Part shown: piece after piece, positions 24,579 through 34,072 of the stretch
Layout: every line of letters begins with the position of its first letter
Position numbering within the stretch: the first letter of the stretch is position 1
Origin: Paenibacillus sp. JJ-223
GTDB taxonomy: Bacteria > Bacillota > Bacilli > Paenibacillales > Paenibacillaceae
Reading direction: 5' to 3'
Length of the DNA stretch: 64,000 nucleotides
Assembly: GCF_927798175.1 (NCBI RefSeq)
Contig: NZ_CAKMMP010000017.1
Coordinates: forward strand, 62,001-126,000
Position numbers and translations under genes: made by a program
Notes under the pieces: generated by a model
What the model was told of the DNA's origin: nothing
Databases searched by the model: none
The model's input: only the letters and a program-made list of their open reading frames with translations

Positions 24579-27473
24579 ATGACCTTTTTGGAAGTGAGGA
24601 CGGCCCGGCAAACGATGGATTTGAATGGCATATGGCAATTTGCGTTGGATCCCGATTCTGGCGAGCAGACTAAAGAACGGACACTGGCTTTACCTGACCT
24701 GGATTGGGGGGAGATTCAAGTTCCGGGTTCATGGGAGGAACAGGGGTATGGCGAAGCGCCAATGTACCATCGAATCGACACATGGACCAAGGTTCGGGAA
24801 TATGAGGGAGCGGCTTGGTATTCGCGCGAGGTACATATCCCGGCTGATCCTGGCATGCATTATGTGCTTAGGGTTCACGGGGTTCGCTGGACGACCGATC
24901 TCTGGATCAATGGCCAGCATGCAGGCCTGCAGGAAAGCCTCGTTTGCAAGCATGCGTGGGACATTACTTCACTGGTCAAACAAGGGACCTCTAACGAAGT
25001 GGTGCTGCGCGTAGACAACACGATGAAATATCCGCTTGGCGGCAGTCATATTCATTCCCTGCATACTGCAACGGCGTGGGGCGGCGTGACGGGAGGAATA
25101 TGGCTGGATGCGATGCCGCCGTACCATATCGAGAGCCTGAAGGCAGACCAGGATCCCGAACGAGGTACGATGGCGCTCCGTGGTTCATTGAACCTTCCTC
25201 ATCGGCAAGTGTTTGATGAACTTAAGCTGCATGTGCGGGTTCAGCATCCTGATGGCACATGGCTAACGGAAAAAGTACATGATGTGACCACGGATATCTT
25301 AAAAGCGAATGACCGGGCGGAGCTTGCTGGTAGTTCTGTTCAGCTTCAGCCATGGGAGCTGGATCTGGGGCGGGGAAAAAAGGTGGCTCTTTGGTCGGAT
25401 GTTTCTCCACAGTTGTATAAGGCGATTGTTCGCTTGCAGAGCGGAGAACAGGAGTTGGACCGGGTTGAACTGACCTTTGGTATGCGCTCCTTCGAGGCGA
25501 GCGGAACCCGGTTTCTTTTGAACGGACAGCCTGTGTTCCTGCGAGGGTACGTGGACTGCTGCATTTTCCCGCTTACAGGGTATCCGGTATGGGACAAGGA
25601 GCAATACATTTCACAGTTCCGGACGGCCAAGTCATACGGATTCAATCATGTTCGTTTGCACGGCTGGAGCGCGCCGGAACCGTTCTGGCAAGCCGCGGAT
25701 GAAGAGGGGATGCTGGTGCAGGCCGAGCTCCCGCATTGGTCGAGATGGTTCGAGAATCGGGAACAGGCCGCTCCGAAAGATGTCCTCTCTTTTCTGAAGC
25801 GCGAACTGGACGGGCTGCTTGACGCTTTGCAGAAGCATCCATCGTTCGTGCTCTTTTCGCTGGGCAACGAGCTCATCGGGCCGAATGGCCATCCCGAGCT
25901 GAACGAGCTTGTAGAGCATGCCCGCAGCATGGATTCAACGCGGCTGTACACGGACAACACGGGGTTCGGGCAATTGCCGGCCCAAGGCAGAATGGCGGAT
26001 TTTTATATCCAGTCGTTGAATTGGCATCCGCCGTTGGAGTCGGAATGGTCCGCTGTACCTGACACCACGCTTGATTACCGTGCGGTGACCCGGCTGTCCG
26101 ATCGTCCGGTCATCGGGCATGAACACGCGCAGTTCACCATGTACGTGCGTCCTCAAGAGAAGGGTAAATACACGGGCGTTCTTCGGCCAAGCTGGCTGGA
26201 GCCGATTGAAGAATCGCTATCTCGTCAAGGGATGAAGGGAGACATTCTGGAGCGTTATCAGCAGGCAAGCGGCCGGCATTTGGTCCGTTCGCTCAAGGAG
26301 GCCATGGAACGGGTGCGCCGGACGTCGGATGCAGCAGGCTTGCAGCTGCTTGATATTCGCGATTTTCCCGGGCAGGGACATGCCACGACAGGCATCCTGG
26401 ATGTGTTCTGGGAGAGCAAAGGCATGATTGAGCCCGAGGAATTCCGGCGGTGCAATGCCGGAACCGTTCTGCTGCTGGGCTGCGATCAGCGCACCTTCTT
26501 TGGCGGGGAGGCCATTCAAGCCCAGGTCAGCGTATCGCATTACGGAACGGAGCCCCTTCAGAACGTATCGGTGCAGTGGCGTTTGGTCCGCGATGGCGAA
26601 ACGATAAGCGAAGGAGGATGGAGCTGCGATGACGTGGCTTGCGGATCTGTCCGATCTCTGGGAACGTTGAACGTAAATGCCCCGCGGGAGGGGGCAACCG
26701 GATTTTGCATCGAAGCGGAGATCAGGTCAACCCGTGGAGAGGTAATAGCTGCAAATGTTTGGCACGGGTGGTCATTCCCGCGGTATCAGGTCCATGAACA
26801 GAGCCACCGGATCTGGAACAGTATCAGCGAATTGCAGCCTTACCTGCTGGGGGCTCACGAAGGAAAGTTGGATGATCTGAACGGGCATCATTTGCTGCGT
26901 GAAGATCGTACCGGCCTGATCATTACGCCGTCTTTGACCCCCAATGTACTCGATGTTTTGGTCAATGGGGGAAGTGTTTGGCTCCAGACGAATGCCGAGG
27001 GTTTGTATGATGCGGTAGAGACCAAATACCTGCCCGTCTTCTGGAACTATCTTATGTTTGCCACCCAGCATGGCGCAACCATGGGACTATGCCTGCCTGA
27101 TCGATTGCCATTGCTGGGAAGGTTTCCCCATGATCAAGCGTCCGACTGGCATTGGTATCATCTCATTCAGGGCACGCCAGCGATCTGTTTGGACACATTG
27201 GCAGGGGTACAGCCTTTAATTGAAGTGATCGATCACTTTCACAGGGCGAAACGGCTGGCCTACGCTTTTGAGGCCAATGTAGGCAAGGGCAAACTGCTCT
27301 TATCGACATTTCCTTTTTCCGATATTGCGATGATGAAACGTCCGGAAGCGAGCTTTCTGTTTCAAGAAATGCTTGCTTATCTGCTGGGGGACGAATTTAG
27401 GCCGGAATCGTCCATTTCGGCAGGGCAGCTGCTAGGTCTGGTGAAGCTGCAGCCCATTCGTTTCGCGTTATAG
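24579..27473 (+). CDS. Glycoside hydrolase family 2 enzyme
   Basis: A 964-residue enzyme without signal peptide. The N-terminal sugar-binding domain (about residues 1-170: MDLNGIWQFALDP, VPGSWEEQG, WYSREVHIP, LWINGQHAG) and an Ig-like domain lead into the TIM barrel (about 295-600). Glu431 in FSLGNELIG is the expected acid/base and Glu515 in VIGHEHAQF the likely nucleophile. The last ~250 residues are an extra domain with a GATase/ThuA-like look (VLVNGGSVWLQTN, KGKLLLSTFPF). The family covers beta-galactosidase, beta-glucuronidase, beta-mannosidase and arabinosidases; the exact sugar is not readable. The start ATG 24579 follows GAGGAGGAGAACATT. Being cytosolic, it would act on oligosaccharides imported by the transporter at 27855-35779. 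Confidence 0.83.
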   Translation: MTFLEVRTARQTMDLNGIWQFALDPDSGEQTKERTLALPDLDWGEIQVPGSWEEQGYGEAPMYHRIDTWTKVREYEGAAWYSREVHIPADPGMHYVLRVHGVRWTTDLWINGQHAGLQESLVCKHAWDITSLVKQGTSNEVVLRVDNTMKYPLGGSHIHSLHTATAWGGVTGGIWLDAMPPYHIESLKADQDPERGTMALRGSLNLPHRQVFDELKLHVRVQHPDGTWLTEKVHDVTTDILKANDRAELAGSSVQLQPWELDLGRGKKVALWSDVSPQLYKAIVRLQSGEQELDRVELTFGMRSFEASGTRFLLNGQPVFLRGYVDCCIFPLTGYPVWDKEQYISQFRTAKSYGFNHVRLHGWSAPEPFWQAADEEGMLVQAELPHWSRWFENREQAAPKDVLSFLKRELDGLLDALQKHPSFVLFSLGNELIGPNGHPELNELVEHARSMDSTRLYTDNTGFGQLPAQGRMADFYIQSLNWHPPLESEWSAVPDTTLDYRAVTRLSDRPVIGHEHAQFTMYVRPQEKGKYTGVLRPSWLEPIEESLSRQGMKGDILERYQQASGRHLVRSLKEAMERVRRTSDAAGLQLLDIRDFPGQGHATTGILDVFWESKGMIEPEEFRRCNAGTVLLLGCDQRTFFGGEAIQAQVSVSHYGTEPLQNVSVQWRLVRDGETISEGGWSCDDVACGSVRSLGTLNVNAPREGATGFCIEAEIRSTRGEVIAANVWHGWSFPRYQVHEQSHRIWNSISELQPYLLGAHEGKLDDLNGHHLLREDRTGLIITPSLTPNVLDVLVNGGSVWLQTNAEGLYDAVETKYLPVFWNYLMFATQHGATMGLCLPDRLPLLGRFPHDQASDWHWYHLIQGTPAICLDTLAGVQPLIEVIDHFHRAKRLAYAFEANVGKGKLLLSTFPFSDIAMMKRPEASFLFQEMLAYLLGDEFRPESSISAGQLLGLVKLQPIRFAL

Positions 27474-27476
27474 ATT

Positions 27477-27504
27477 GAAGGAGCCTGCAAAGGCTTCTTT
27501 TTTT
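27477..27504 (+). terminator. Terminator after GH2
   Basis: GAAG-AGCC-TGCAAA-GGCT-TC hairpin followed by seven T residues. Confidence 0.75.
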
Positions 27505-27622
27505 GCTTCCCTGCAGAAATTCCTAAAAAGGGATCAAGCCTTTCTGCTTATATAGAGACGGGAAGGGCTTCCTAATGAAATGTGGAGAGAAATACATGAA
27601 TACGTGCGTTTGACTTAGCGCA

Positions 27623-27647
27623 GGTAAACGATTTCCAAAAACGTTTT
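27623..27647 (+). promoter_or_regulatory. cre-like site and AAAACGTTTT palindrome
   Basis: GGTAAACGATTTCC (27623-27636) matches cre at 12 of 14 positions and is followed at once by AAAACGTTTT (27638-27647). A third cre-like site, TGAAAACGCTCTAT, lies at 27800-27813. All fall in the 381-bp gap before the permease genes, which shows no other gene. Confidence 0.45.
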
Positions 27648-27742
27648 CGTTATTTTCCGTTTCGAATCATAATTACCAAAATGTTTCATTTTATTAAATT
27701 AAAAGGCTGAATAATGACTGATTTTGCATGCAAAATGTCTCA

Positions 27743-27772
27743 TTGACCTGGTCCATATCTAATTTTTATATG
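27743..27772 (+). promoter_or_regulatory. Promoter for the sugar permease genes
   Basis: TTGACC (27743-27748), 18-nt spacer, TATATG (27767-27772). The -10 is not ideal, which would fit activation by the AraC-type regulator. Confidence 0.4.
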
Positions 27773-27854
27773 ATTTTCTCTAAAATCAAGCTGGTATTTT
27801 GAAAACGCTCTATCAGGTATGATTAATCTATAAATTAGAGGAGGGGGAACGGAG

Positions 27855-28835
27855 ATGGAAACGCTGACAAAACAATCCGCTTCCGCGAAAAAGAGCAGTG
27901 ACCCCAAACCGCCCACAAATCGGCGGAATGCAATTTGGGAGAGTATCAAGCAACAAAAGTTTCTTTATCTCATGTCATTGCCATTCGTAGTTTGGGTTTT
28001 TGTATTCAACTATCTGCCACTATGGGGATGGACGATGGCTTTCCAAAATTATAAACCGGCCAGAAGTTTCTCGGAACAGCAGTGGGTTGGTTTCAAGCAT
28101 TTTGCAGAGCTGTTCAGTGACGAACGATTCTATCTGGTACTTAGAAATACGCTGGCAATGAGTTTTATGGGACTGATTGTCGGTTTCGTTGTGCCGATTT
28201 TCCTTGCGATCTTGCTGAACGAACTTAAAGGCAAATTCTTTAAACGTACGGTGCAAACGGTATCATACTTGCCTCACTTTGTATCCTGGGTCGTTGTTGC
28301 AGGGATTATTACCAAAATGCTCTCGACGGACGGCGGTATTGTCAACGACATTTTGATGGGCCTGCATTTAATTGATCAACCCATCCAGTTCATGGCGAAA
28401 GGCAACCTGTTTTGGTACATTGTAACCGCTTCAGACATGTGGAAAGAAAGCGGCTGGAACGCGATCATTTACTTGGCGGCCATCACGGGGATCGACCAGG
28501 AGCTGTACGAAGCTTCCCGGGTTGACGGTGCAAACCGCTGGAGACAAATGTGGCACATTACGCTGCCTGGTATCCGGACAACCATTTCCGTATTGTTCAT
28601 CATGTCCATCGGTCACTTGGTCAGCAACGGGTTCGAGAAACAGATGCTGCTGGGTAACAGCCTCGTCACCGACTATATGGAAGTCCTTGATCTATATGCG
28701 CTGAACTATGGTTTGAACTTGGGACGATTCTCATACGGTACGGCAATCGGGATATTCAACTCCGTCGTAAGTATCCTTCTCTTGTTCACGGCGAACGGAT
28801 TGTTCAAAAAATTCACGAAAGAAAGCATCATGTAG
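27855..28835 (+). CDS. Sugar ABC transporter permease, LplB type
   Basis: A 326-residue permease with six likely helices, the first at about residues 38-58 (FLYLMSLPFVVWVFVFNYLP) after a polar N-terminus. It has the YKPARSF...WVGFKHF segment typical of the LplB/YteP group and the EAA loop ELYEASRVDGANRWRQMWHI that docks an ATPase. It imports oligosaccharides with the LplC-type permease at 28851 and a lipoprotein. No ATPase gene is present in the locus; such importers share a general MsmX-type ATPase encoded elsewhere. Start ATG 27855 follows GAGGAGGGGGAACGGAG. Confidence 0.88.
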   Translation: METLTKQSASAKKSSDPKPPTNRRNAIWESIKQQKFLYLMSLPFVVWVFVFNYLPLWGWTMAFQNYKPARSFSEQQWVGFKHFAELFSDERFYLVLRNTLAMSFMGLIVGFVVPIFLAILLNELKGKFFKRTVQTVSYLPHFVSWVVVAGIITKMLSTDGGIVNDILMGLHLIDQPIQFMAKGNLFWYIVTASDMWKESGWNAIIYLAAITGIDQELYEASRVDGANRWRQMWHITLPGIRTTISVLFIMSIGHLVSNGFEKQMLLGNSLVTDYMEVLDLYALNYGLNLGRFSYGTAIGIFNSVVSILLLFTANGLFKKFTKESIM

Positions 28836-28850
28836 GGAGGGGGAGACCAT

Positions 28851-29753
28851 ATGGCGAACAAATCATTCAATGCAACTCGTGGCGATAAACTGTTCGATCT
28901 ATTCAATGTTCTCGTGCTGGCCCTGGTGCTGATCGTAACGCTCTATCCGTTCCTGAACGTACTCGCGATCTCATTGAACGATTCGATGGACACGGTGCGT
29001 GGCGGAATTTACTTATGGCCTCGGGAATTTACGCTGGAAAACTATAAAACGATTTTTCAATATGACAGCTTGCTTCAAGGTTTGCAAATCTCTATTCTCC
29101 GTACGATTGTAGGTACATTGCTCGGTTTGATCAGTTCTTCGATGATTGCCTTTACGCTCAGCAGACCTGATTTCAAATTGAGAAAATTCGTTTCTACTAC
29201 GCTGGCGATTACGATGTATTTCACTGGCGGTCTGATTCCGATATACATCCTGATGCGCGACCTGCACCTGATCGGCACGTTCTGGGTTTACGTATTGCCG
29301 GGCATGATCAGTGCGTTCAACGTCTTCGTTATCCGTTCCTTCATCGACGGCCTGCCGTACGCCTTGCAGGAATCCGCGAAGCTGGACGGTGCGAATGACT
29401 TCACGATCTACTACAAAATCATCCTGCCGCTCTGTAAGCCGGTACTGGCAACGATCGCATTGTTCCTGGCTGTAGGGCAATGGAACTCATGGCTCGATAC
29501 GTACCTGTACAACGGTTCGAAAGCGCATCTCACTACGCTCCAGTACGAGCTGATGAAGGTACTGCAAAGTACCCAACAAGGCTCTGGTGCAGGGCGTAAT
29601 GTCAACGACTTGGCACAGCAGATGGCACAGGTTTCTCCTGAGTCCATCAAAATGGCGATTACAATCGTCGTTACGGTTCCAATCCTGATCGTGTATCCGT
29701 TCCTGCAAAGATACTTTGTGGGCGGTATGACGCTGGGTGCTGTAAAATCATAA
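28851..29753 (+). CDS. Sugar ABC transporter permease, LplC/YtcP type
   Basis: A 300-residue permease. It begins GDKLFDLFNVLVLALVLIVTLYPF and continues with NVLAISLNDS and GGIYLWPREFTLENY, all typical of the YtcP/LplC subgroup. The EAA loop is ALQESAKLDGANDFTIYYKI. It has six likely helices and ends with RYFVGGMTLGAVKS. It lies 15 nt after the first permease, in the same operon, and forms the heterodimeric channel. Start ATG follows AGGGAGGGGGAGACCAT. Confidence 0.88.
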   Translation: MANKSFNATRGDKLFDLFNVLVLALVLIVTLYPFLNVLAISLNDSMDTVRGGIYLWPREFTLENYKTIFQYDSLLQGLQISILRTIVGTLLGLISSSMIAFTLSRPDFKLRKFVSTTLAITMYFTGGLIPIYILMRDLHLIGTFWVYVLPGMISAFNVFVIRSFIDGLPYALQESAKLDGANDFTIYYKIILPLCKPVLATIALFLAVGQWNSWLDTYLYNGSKAHLTTLQYELMKVLQSTQQGSGAGRNVNDLAQQMAQVSPESIKMAITIVVTVPILIVYPFLQRYFVGGMTLGAVKS

Positions 29754-29837
29754 GACTTGGTCAACACAGATATAAGAAAGTCACAGAAAATACAGAGATA
29801 AAGATAACTGTAAAGAGAAACAGTATAATAAAAAAGC

Positions 29838-29872
29838 TCGGGATGCCCGAAATGCCAACCTCGGTTGGCGTT
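29838..29872 (+). other. Two hairpins between permease and binding-protein genes
   Basis: TCGGG-ATG-CCCGA (29838-29850) and GCCAACC-TC-GGTTGGC (29854-29869) followed by GTTTC. The T tract is too poor for a strong terminator. They could protect the 3' end of the permease mRNA or reduce read-through, so binding protein and permeases are made in different amounts. Confidence 0.5.
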
Positions 29873-29972
29873 TCACCGTATAGGGCTGCGGCGACGGCAT
29901 CCATGAAGCTATAGACAGGGACAAAAAAGTCCCGCACAAGATAGACATATGGATTAGGGAGGAATTACCATC

Positions 29973-31658
29973 ATGGCGAATTTCAAAATGAAAGCCGCAC
30001 TGGCTCCCGTGCTTGCGATGTCTTTACTCGCAGGCTGCGGTGGCGGAGCCGGTGACAGCAGCAATGGAGCATACGAGGACACAAGCGGGGATACGTCTCC
30101 AATTACGTTCAGTTTTTTCAGCGTTGACCCAAGTTCCAACTGGAACAGTATGAAAGACGAAGTAGGCCAGGTGATCACAGAGAAAACCGGGGTTACCCTT
30201 AACGGAGAATTCGCGGTAAGCGGCGGCCAGGACAAAATTTCTTTGATGGCAGCAAGCGGAGACTATCCCGACATTGTTTCACCGAAAGGTGAACTCAGCA
30301 AGCTTGTGGATGCCGGTGCAATGATAGATCTGACGGATCTGATCGATCAATATGCTCCTAATTTGAAAAAGCTGTATGGTGATTACATGGACCGGCTGAA
30401 ATACAGCAACGAAGACCAGGCCATTTATGTGCTGCCGTCGTATTACGCGGTAGATCAGCAATATTTTGACGCAGGCGGCGGTTTCGGTATTCAACACCGT
30501 GTACTGAAAGAGCTCGGTTACCCTGAAGTGAAGACACTTGAGGATTTTGAGAATGTGTTGAAAGCTTACAAAGAAAAACATCCAACCATTGATGGTCAGC
30601 CAACCATCCCGCTGTCGCTGGATGCGGACGACTGGAGAATCATGATTACCGTAACGAATCCGGCTTTCTTGTCCACAGGCGCTCCGGATGATGGAGAATA
30701 TTACATCAACCCGGAAACGTATGAAGCGATGCTTCATTACAAACGTCCGGAGGAAAGAGAATACTTCCGTTGGTTGAACAAAATGTACAATGAGGGATTG
30801 CTTGATCAAGACAGCTTTGTGCAAAAAACGGACCAGTACAAATCGAAAATCGCCAGCGGCCGCGTACTTGGCGTAATCGATCAGGATTGGGGCTATGCTG
30901 ATGCCAAGAACGCGCTTAAGGCGGCAGGAAAGGATGAAGCAACATATTCCCACTTCCCTGTAACGCTGTCCAGCGACATCAAGGACCATTCTTTCCAAGA
31001 TCCGGGCTTTGTATCTGGCTGGGGTGTAGGAATCACCACTTCGAATCCCGATCCGGTACGTACGATCAAGTTCTTTGATTATTTGGCGTCCGAGGAAGGC
31101 CAAGTATTGATAAACTGGGGAGTTGAAGGTAAACACTATGAAGTGAAGGACGGGAAACGCGTTATCCCTGCAGATGTATTGGACCAAAAAGTAAACAATG
31201 CAGCGGCTTTCCAGAAGGAAACAGGGATCGGTCTGTACACCAACATGACGGGTCACTACGGCGATGGCGTGAAGGATTCGACAGGCAACTACTATACAAC
31301 GAACTTCCCTGAACAAATCGTAGCGTCTTATTCCGATGCCGAGAAGGAAACCCTCAAGGCTTACGGTGCAACAACCTGGAAGGATCTGTTCCCGAAAGAG
31401 GATGAGTTCCCGGTTAAAGCGTGGGGCGCAGCCTACAACTTGCCGACTCCTGGCGACTCGGATTATAACGTCATCTACCAGAAGACACAGGACATTATCC
31501 GCAAACGCATTCCGGAAGCGATCCTGAGTCCGGTCGACAAGTTTGACAGTGTGTATGATACGATGCTGGCTGATTTGGAGACAGCAGGAGCTACGAAAAT
31601 GGAACAACAATATACAGAGCTTATTCAAAACCGCGTAAAACTGTGGAATGGCCAGTAA
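29973..31658 (+). CDS. Extracellular sugar-binding lipoprotein 1 (LplA type)
   Basis: A 561-residue solute-binding protein of the large LplA/YtcQ group. The signal peptide ends in AMSLLAGCGG, so Cys at about residue 22 is lipidated. The mature N-terminus is Gly/Ser-rich, followed by ITFSFFSVDPSSNWNSMKDEVG and the segment TGVTLNGEFAVSGGQDKISLMAASGDYPDI. It is a clear paralog of the two lipoproteins that follow at 32045 and 34073, with long shared blocks (such as FRWLNKMYNEGLLD), but it is the most divergent of the three. It sits 219 bp behind the permeases that it presumably serves. Start ATG follows AGGGAGGAATTACCATC. Confidence 0.88.
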   Translation: MANFKMKAALAPVLAMSLLAGCGGGAGDSSNGAYEDTSGDTSPITFSFFSVDPSSNWNSMKDEVGQVITEKTGVTLNGEFAVSGGQDKISLMAASGDYPDIVSPKGELSKLVDAGAMIDLTDLIDQYAPNLKKLYGDYMDRLKYSNEDQAIYVLPSYYAVDQQYFDAGGGFGIQHRVLKELGYPEVKTLEDFENVLKAYKEKHPTIDGQPTIPLSLDADDWRIMITVTNPAFLSTGAPDDGEYYINPETYEAMLHYKRPEEREYFRWLNKMYNEGLLDQDSFVQKTDQYKSKIASGRVLGVIDQDWGYADAKNALKAAGKDEATYSHFPVTLSSDIKDHSFQDPGFVSGWGVGITTSNPDPVRTIKFFDYLASEEGQVLINWGVEGKHYEVKDGKRVIPADVLDQKVNNAAAFQKETGIGLYTNMTGHYGDGVKDSTGNYYTTNFPEQIVASYSDAEKETLKAYGATTWKDLFPKEDEFPVKAWGAAYNLPTPGDSDYNVIYQKTQDIIRKRIPEAILSPVDKFDSVYDTMLADLETAGATKMEQQYTELIQNRVKLWNGQ

Positions 31659-31697
31659 GATCTTCTCGTTTGAGCGGCAAGTCAAGTTTAAAAAAGA

Positions 31698-31728
31698 AAG
31701 GACCCATTGATTTGGGTCTTTTTTTTAT
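31698..31728 (+). terminator. Terminator after binding protein 1
   Basis: AAGGACCCA / TTTGGGTCTT stem, then a run of T residues. Confidence 0.85.
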
Positions 31729-31734
31729 GCCTAA

Positions 31735-31757
31735 AACGTTTTCCCAAAACCGTTTTC
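31735..31757 (+). promoter_or_regulatory. Paired AAAACGTTTT-like sites upstream of binding protein 2
   Basis: AAAACGTTTT is followed, a few bases on, by AAAACCGTTTTCA (12 of 14 to cre). Both lie just upstream of the promoter at 31776-31805. Confidence 0.4.
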
Positions 31758-31775
31758 ATTTTTTGAAATTGGTTA

Positions 31776-31826
31776 TTGACAAGGGGTTATGCAAGGTATT
31801 ATTATTCAGGTATGAAAGCACTTACA
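31776..31826 (+). promoter_or_regulatory. Promoter with cre-like site at the start point, binding protein 2
   Basis: TTGACA (31776-31781), TATTAT (31800-31805, 18-nt spacer; a shifted TATTAT with 15 nt is also possible), then TGAAAGCACTTACA at 31813-31826, 13 of 14 to cre. A second operator-like GAAAACGCTTTTA lies at 31924-31936. The leader to the ATG at 32045 is about 230 nt. Confidence 0.6.
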
Positions 31827-32044
31827 TTTAAGTTGAGCATGGATCCTTGTACCGATGTAAACGTCTTTTTGATGGCAACTTGTACTTGAATTGAGGCGAG
31901 GATGAATCGTCGAATTCATTCAAGAAAACGCTTTTAATTGCATTTAAGCAAAAAAAGTGCAAGGTTTTTCGCCAGTCCATGGTATCTACAGGCCAGCCTG
32001 TTATACACTATAAAGCTTCATTATATCCATAAGGGGGATTACAC

Positions 32045-33745
32045 ATGAAGGGGAAAACACCAAAAACGTTCGCAATGCTTCTTCTCGCAAGCGCGCTTGC
32101 CATTACGGCAGGATGCGGAAGCACAGGAGGAAGTACGGCCTCGGAAAAGCCTGGTGAAACGGATGATACGACAAGTCCGGTAACGTTTACGTTCTTCGGC
32201 GCAGATGCAAGTCCAAACTGGAACAAGATGCAGGATGCGGTAGGCAAGAAGATCACCGAAAAAACAGGCGTGACCATTGAAGCCGAGTATGACGTGAATA
32301 ATGGCGGAGATCAGAAAATACCTTTGATGGCTGCCAGCGGTGATTACCCTGATATCATTTATCCTAAAGGAAACCTGTCCAAACTGGTTGATGCAGGCGC
32401 AATGATTGACCTGACCGATTTGATTGAGGAGCACGCTCCCAACCTGAAGAAAATTTACGGCGACCAAATGAACCGCTTGAAATACAGCAAGGAAGACCAG
32501 GCGATCTATACTATCCCGACCAACATGGGTGTAGACAATGTAGCGTTTGATGCCACGGGCGGATTCGAAATCCAGCAAAAAGTGCTGAAAGAGCTGGGCT
32601 ACCCTGAAGTAAAAACGCTTGAGGATTACGAAAACGTATTAAGAGCATATTATGAGAAACATCCAACGATCGATGGCCAGCCAACGATTCCGCTGACATT
32701 GAATGCCGACGACTGGAAGATCATGATTACAGTTACAAACCCGGCTTTCCAAGCAACAGGCGGGCCGGATGACGGGGAATATTATATCAACCCGGAAACG
32801 TATGAAGCGATGCTTCACTACAAACGTCCCGAGGAAAAAGAATATTTCCGTTGGCTGAACAAAATGTATAATGAAGGACTGCTTGATAAAGATACCTTTG
32901 TACAGAAGGATGACCAGTATAAGGCCAAAATCGCCAGCGGGCGCGTTCTTGGTCTGATCGACCAGGAATGGAACTATGGAGAAGCTGAGAACGCTCTCAA
33001 ATCAGCCGGTAAGGATGACAGCACGTATGCACACTTCTCGGTATCCTTGAATGACCAGATCGTGGATCATACCTTCCAGCCAACCGGCTTTGACGGTTAC
33101 GGCATCGGAATCACGACTTCCGCCAAAGACCCGGTTCGCATTATCAAGTTCATGGATTGGCTTGCTTCGGATGAAGGGCAAGTGCTCAGAAACTGGGGGA
33201 TTGAAGGCGAGCATTACAAAGTGGAAAACGGCAAACGCATCATTCCTGACGACATTCAAGACCGCAAAACGAATGACAACTCGGCGTTCACCAAAGAAAC
33301 AGGGATCGGTATGTACAACATCTTCAGTGCAAGATATGGCGATGGCGTGAAGGATTCCACAGGCAACTATTACACCACGAACTTCCCAGAGCAAATCGTA
33401 GCGGGCTACACGCCGGCAGAGAAAGAAACATTGAAAGCGTATGGCATCACGACATGGAAGGAATTTTTCCCATCGGAAGATGAACTGCCTATGAAGGATT
33501 GGGGAGCAGCATACAACATGCCCGTTCCTTCCGATACGGATTATAATGTAGCTTTCCAAAAAACGCAGGATATCGTTCGCAAACGGATCCCGGAAGCCAT
33601 TCTTGCCAAACCGGAAAACTTCGACAAGGTGTATGACGACATGCTGGCCGAGCTGGACAAAGCAGGCGCGGTGGAGATGGAAAAACAATACACCGGTTGG
33701 ATCAAAGACCGCGTATCGCTGTGGACCGGCAAAGACGTTCAATAA
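32045..33745 (+). CDS. Extracellular sugar-binding lipoprotein 2 (LplA type)
   Basis: A 566-residue paralog of binding protein 1. Signal peptide MKGKTPKTFAMLLLASALAI leads to the lipobox TAGCG (Cys at about residue 22). The mature protein shares almost every segment with binding protein 3 at 34073, including KKITEKTGVTIEAE, NRLKYSKEDQAIYTIPTNMG and GFDGYGIGITTSA. Differences cluster in the short linker after the lipid-anchored Cys and in scattered surface positions. It has its own promoter and terminator, so it can be expressed apart from the permeases. It most likely delivers a related oligosaccharide to the same permease pair. Start ATG follows AAGGGGGATTACAC. Confidence 0.88.
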   Translation: MKGKTPKTFAMLLLASALAITAGCGSTGGSTASEKPGETDDTTSPVTFTFFGADASPNWNKMQDAVGKKITEKTGVTIEAEYDVNNGGDQKIPLMAASGDYPDIIYPKGNLSKLVDAGAMIDLTDLIEEHAPNLKKIYGDQMNRLKYSKEDQAIYTIPTNMGVDNVAFDATGGFEIQQKVLKELGYPEVKTLEDYENVLRAYYEKHPTIDGQPTIPLTLNADDWKIMITVTNPAFQATGGPDDGEYYINPETYEAMLHYKRPEEKEYFRWLNKMYNEGLLDKDTFVQKDDQYKAKIASGRVLGLIDQEWNYGEAENALKSAGKDDSTYAHFSVSLNDQIVDHTFQPTGFDGYGIGITTSAKDPVRIIKFMDWLASDEGQVLRNWGIEGEHYKVENGKRIIPDDIQDRKTNDNSAFTKETGIGMYNIFSARYGDGVKDSTGNYYTTNFPEQIVAGYTPAEKETLKAYGITTWKEFFPSEDELPMKDWGAAYNMPVPSDTDYNVAFQKTQDIVRKRIPEAILAKPENFDKVYDDMLAELDKAGAVEMEKQYTGWIKDRVSLWTGKDVQ

Positions 33746-33783
33746 AGAAGAGACAGCGCAAATAAGCTGCTGAATTTCTTGAA

Positions 33784-33813
33784 AAAAGGGTTTCCGTGGG
33801 AAGCCCTTTTTTT
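33784..33813 (+). terminator. Terminator after binding protein 2
   Basis: AAAGGG-TTCC-GTG-GGAA-CCCTTT stem followed by T residues. Confidence 0.85.
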
Positions 33814-33816
33814 CTA

Positions 33817-33864
33817 TTGACCGATGGCGAAATATAGCATATAATCTACGTGTAAGCACTTTCA
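33817..33864 (+). promoter_or_regulatory. Promoter with cre-like site at the start point, binding protein 3
   Basis: TTGACC (33817-33822), 17-nt spacer, TATAAT (33840-33845), then TGTAAGCACTTTCA at 33851-33864 (13 of 14 to cre), right where transcription should begin. A second palindrome GAAAACGTTTTA lies at 33888-33899. The 327-bp gap holds no gene. Confidence 0.7.
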
Positions 33865-34072
33865 GTAAGCGTTTTAAAGTGAATTTCGAAAACGTTTTAT
33901 CTTATGTGTAGTGCGAAGTTTCCTGTCCCGGATGGATCGAGGCAGTTACACCTGTATCACGCATAATTTAAAGCGCATTCATTTGCTTTGAATCGTTGAT
34001 CCAAATGCTTTGGTATTTTCAGGCTTGGCCTGTTATACAGATAAAACCTTCATAAATAGGGGGAACTAGACA

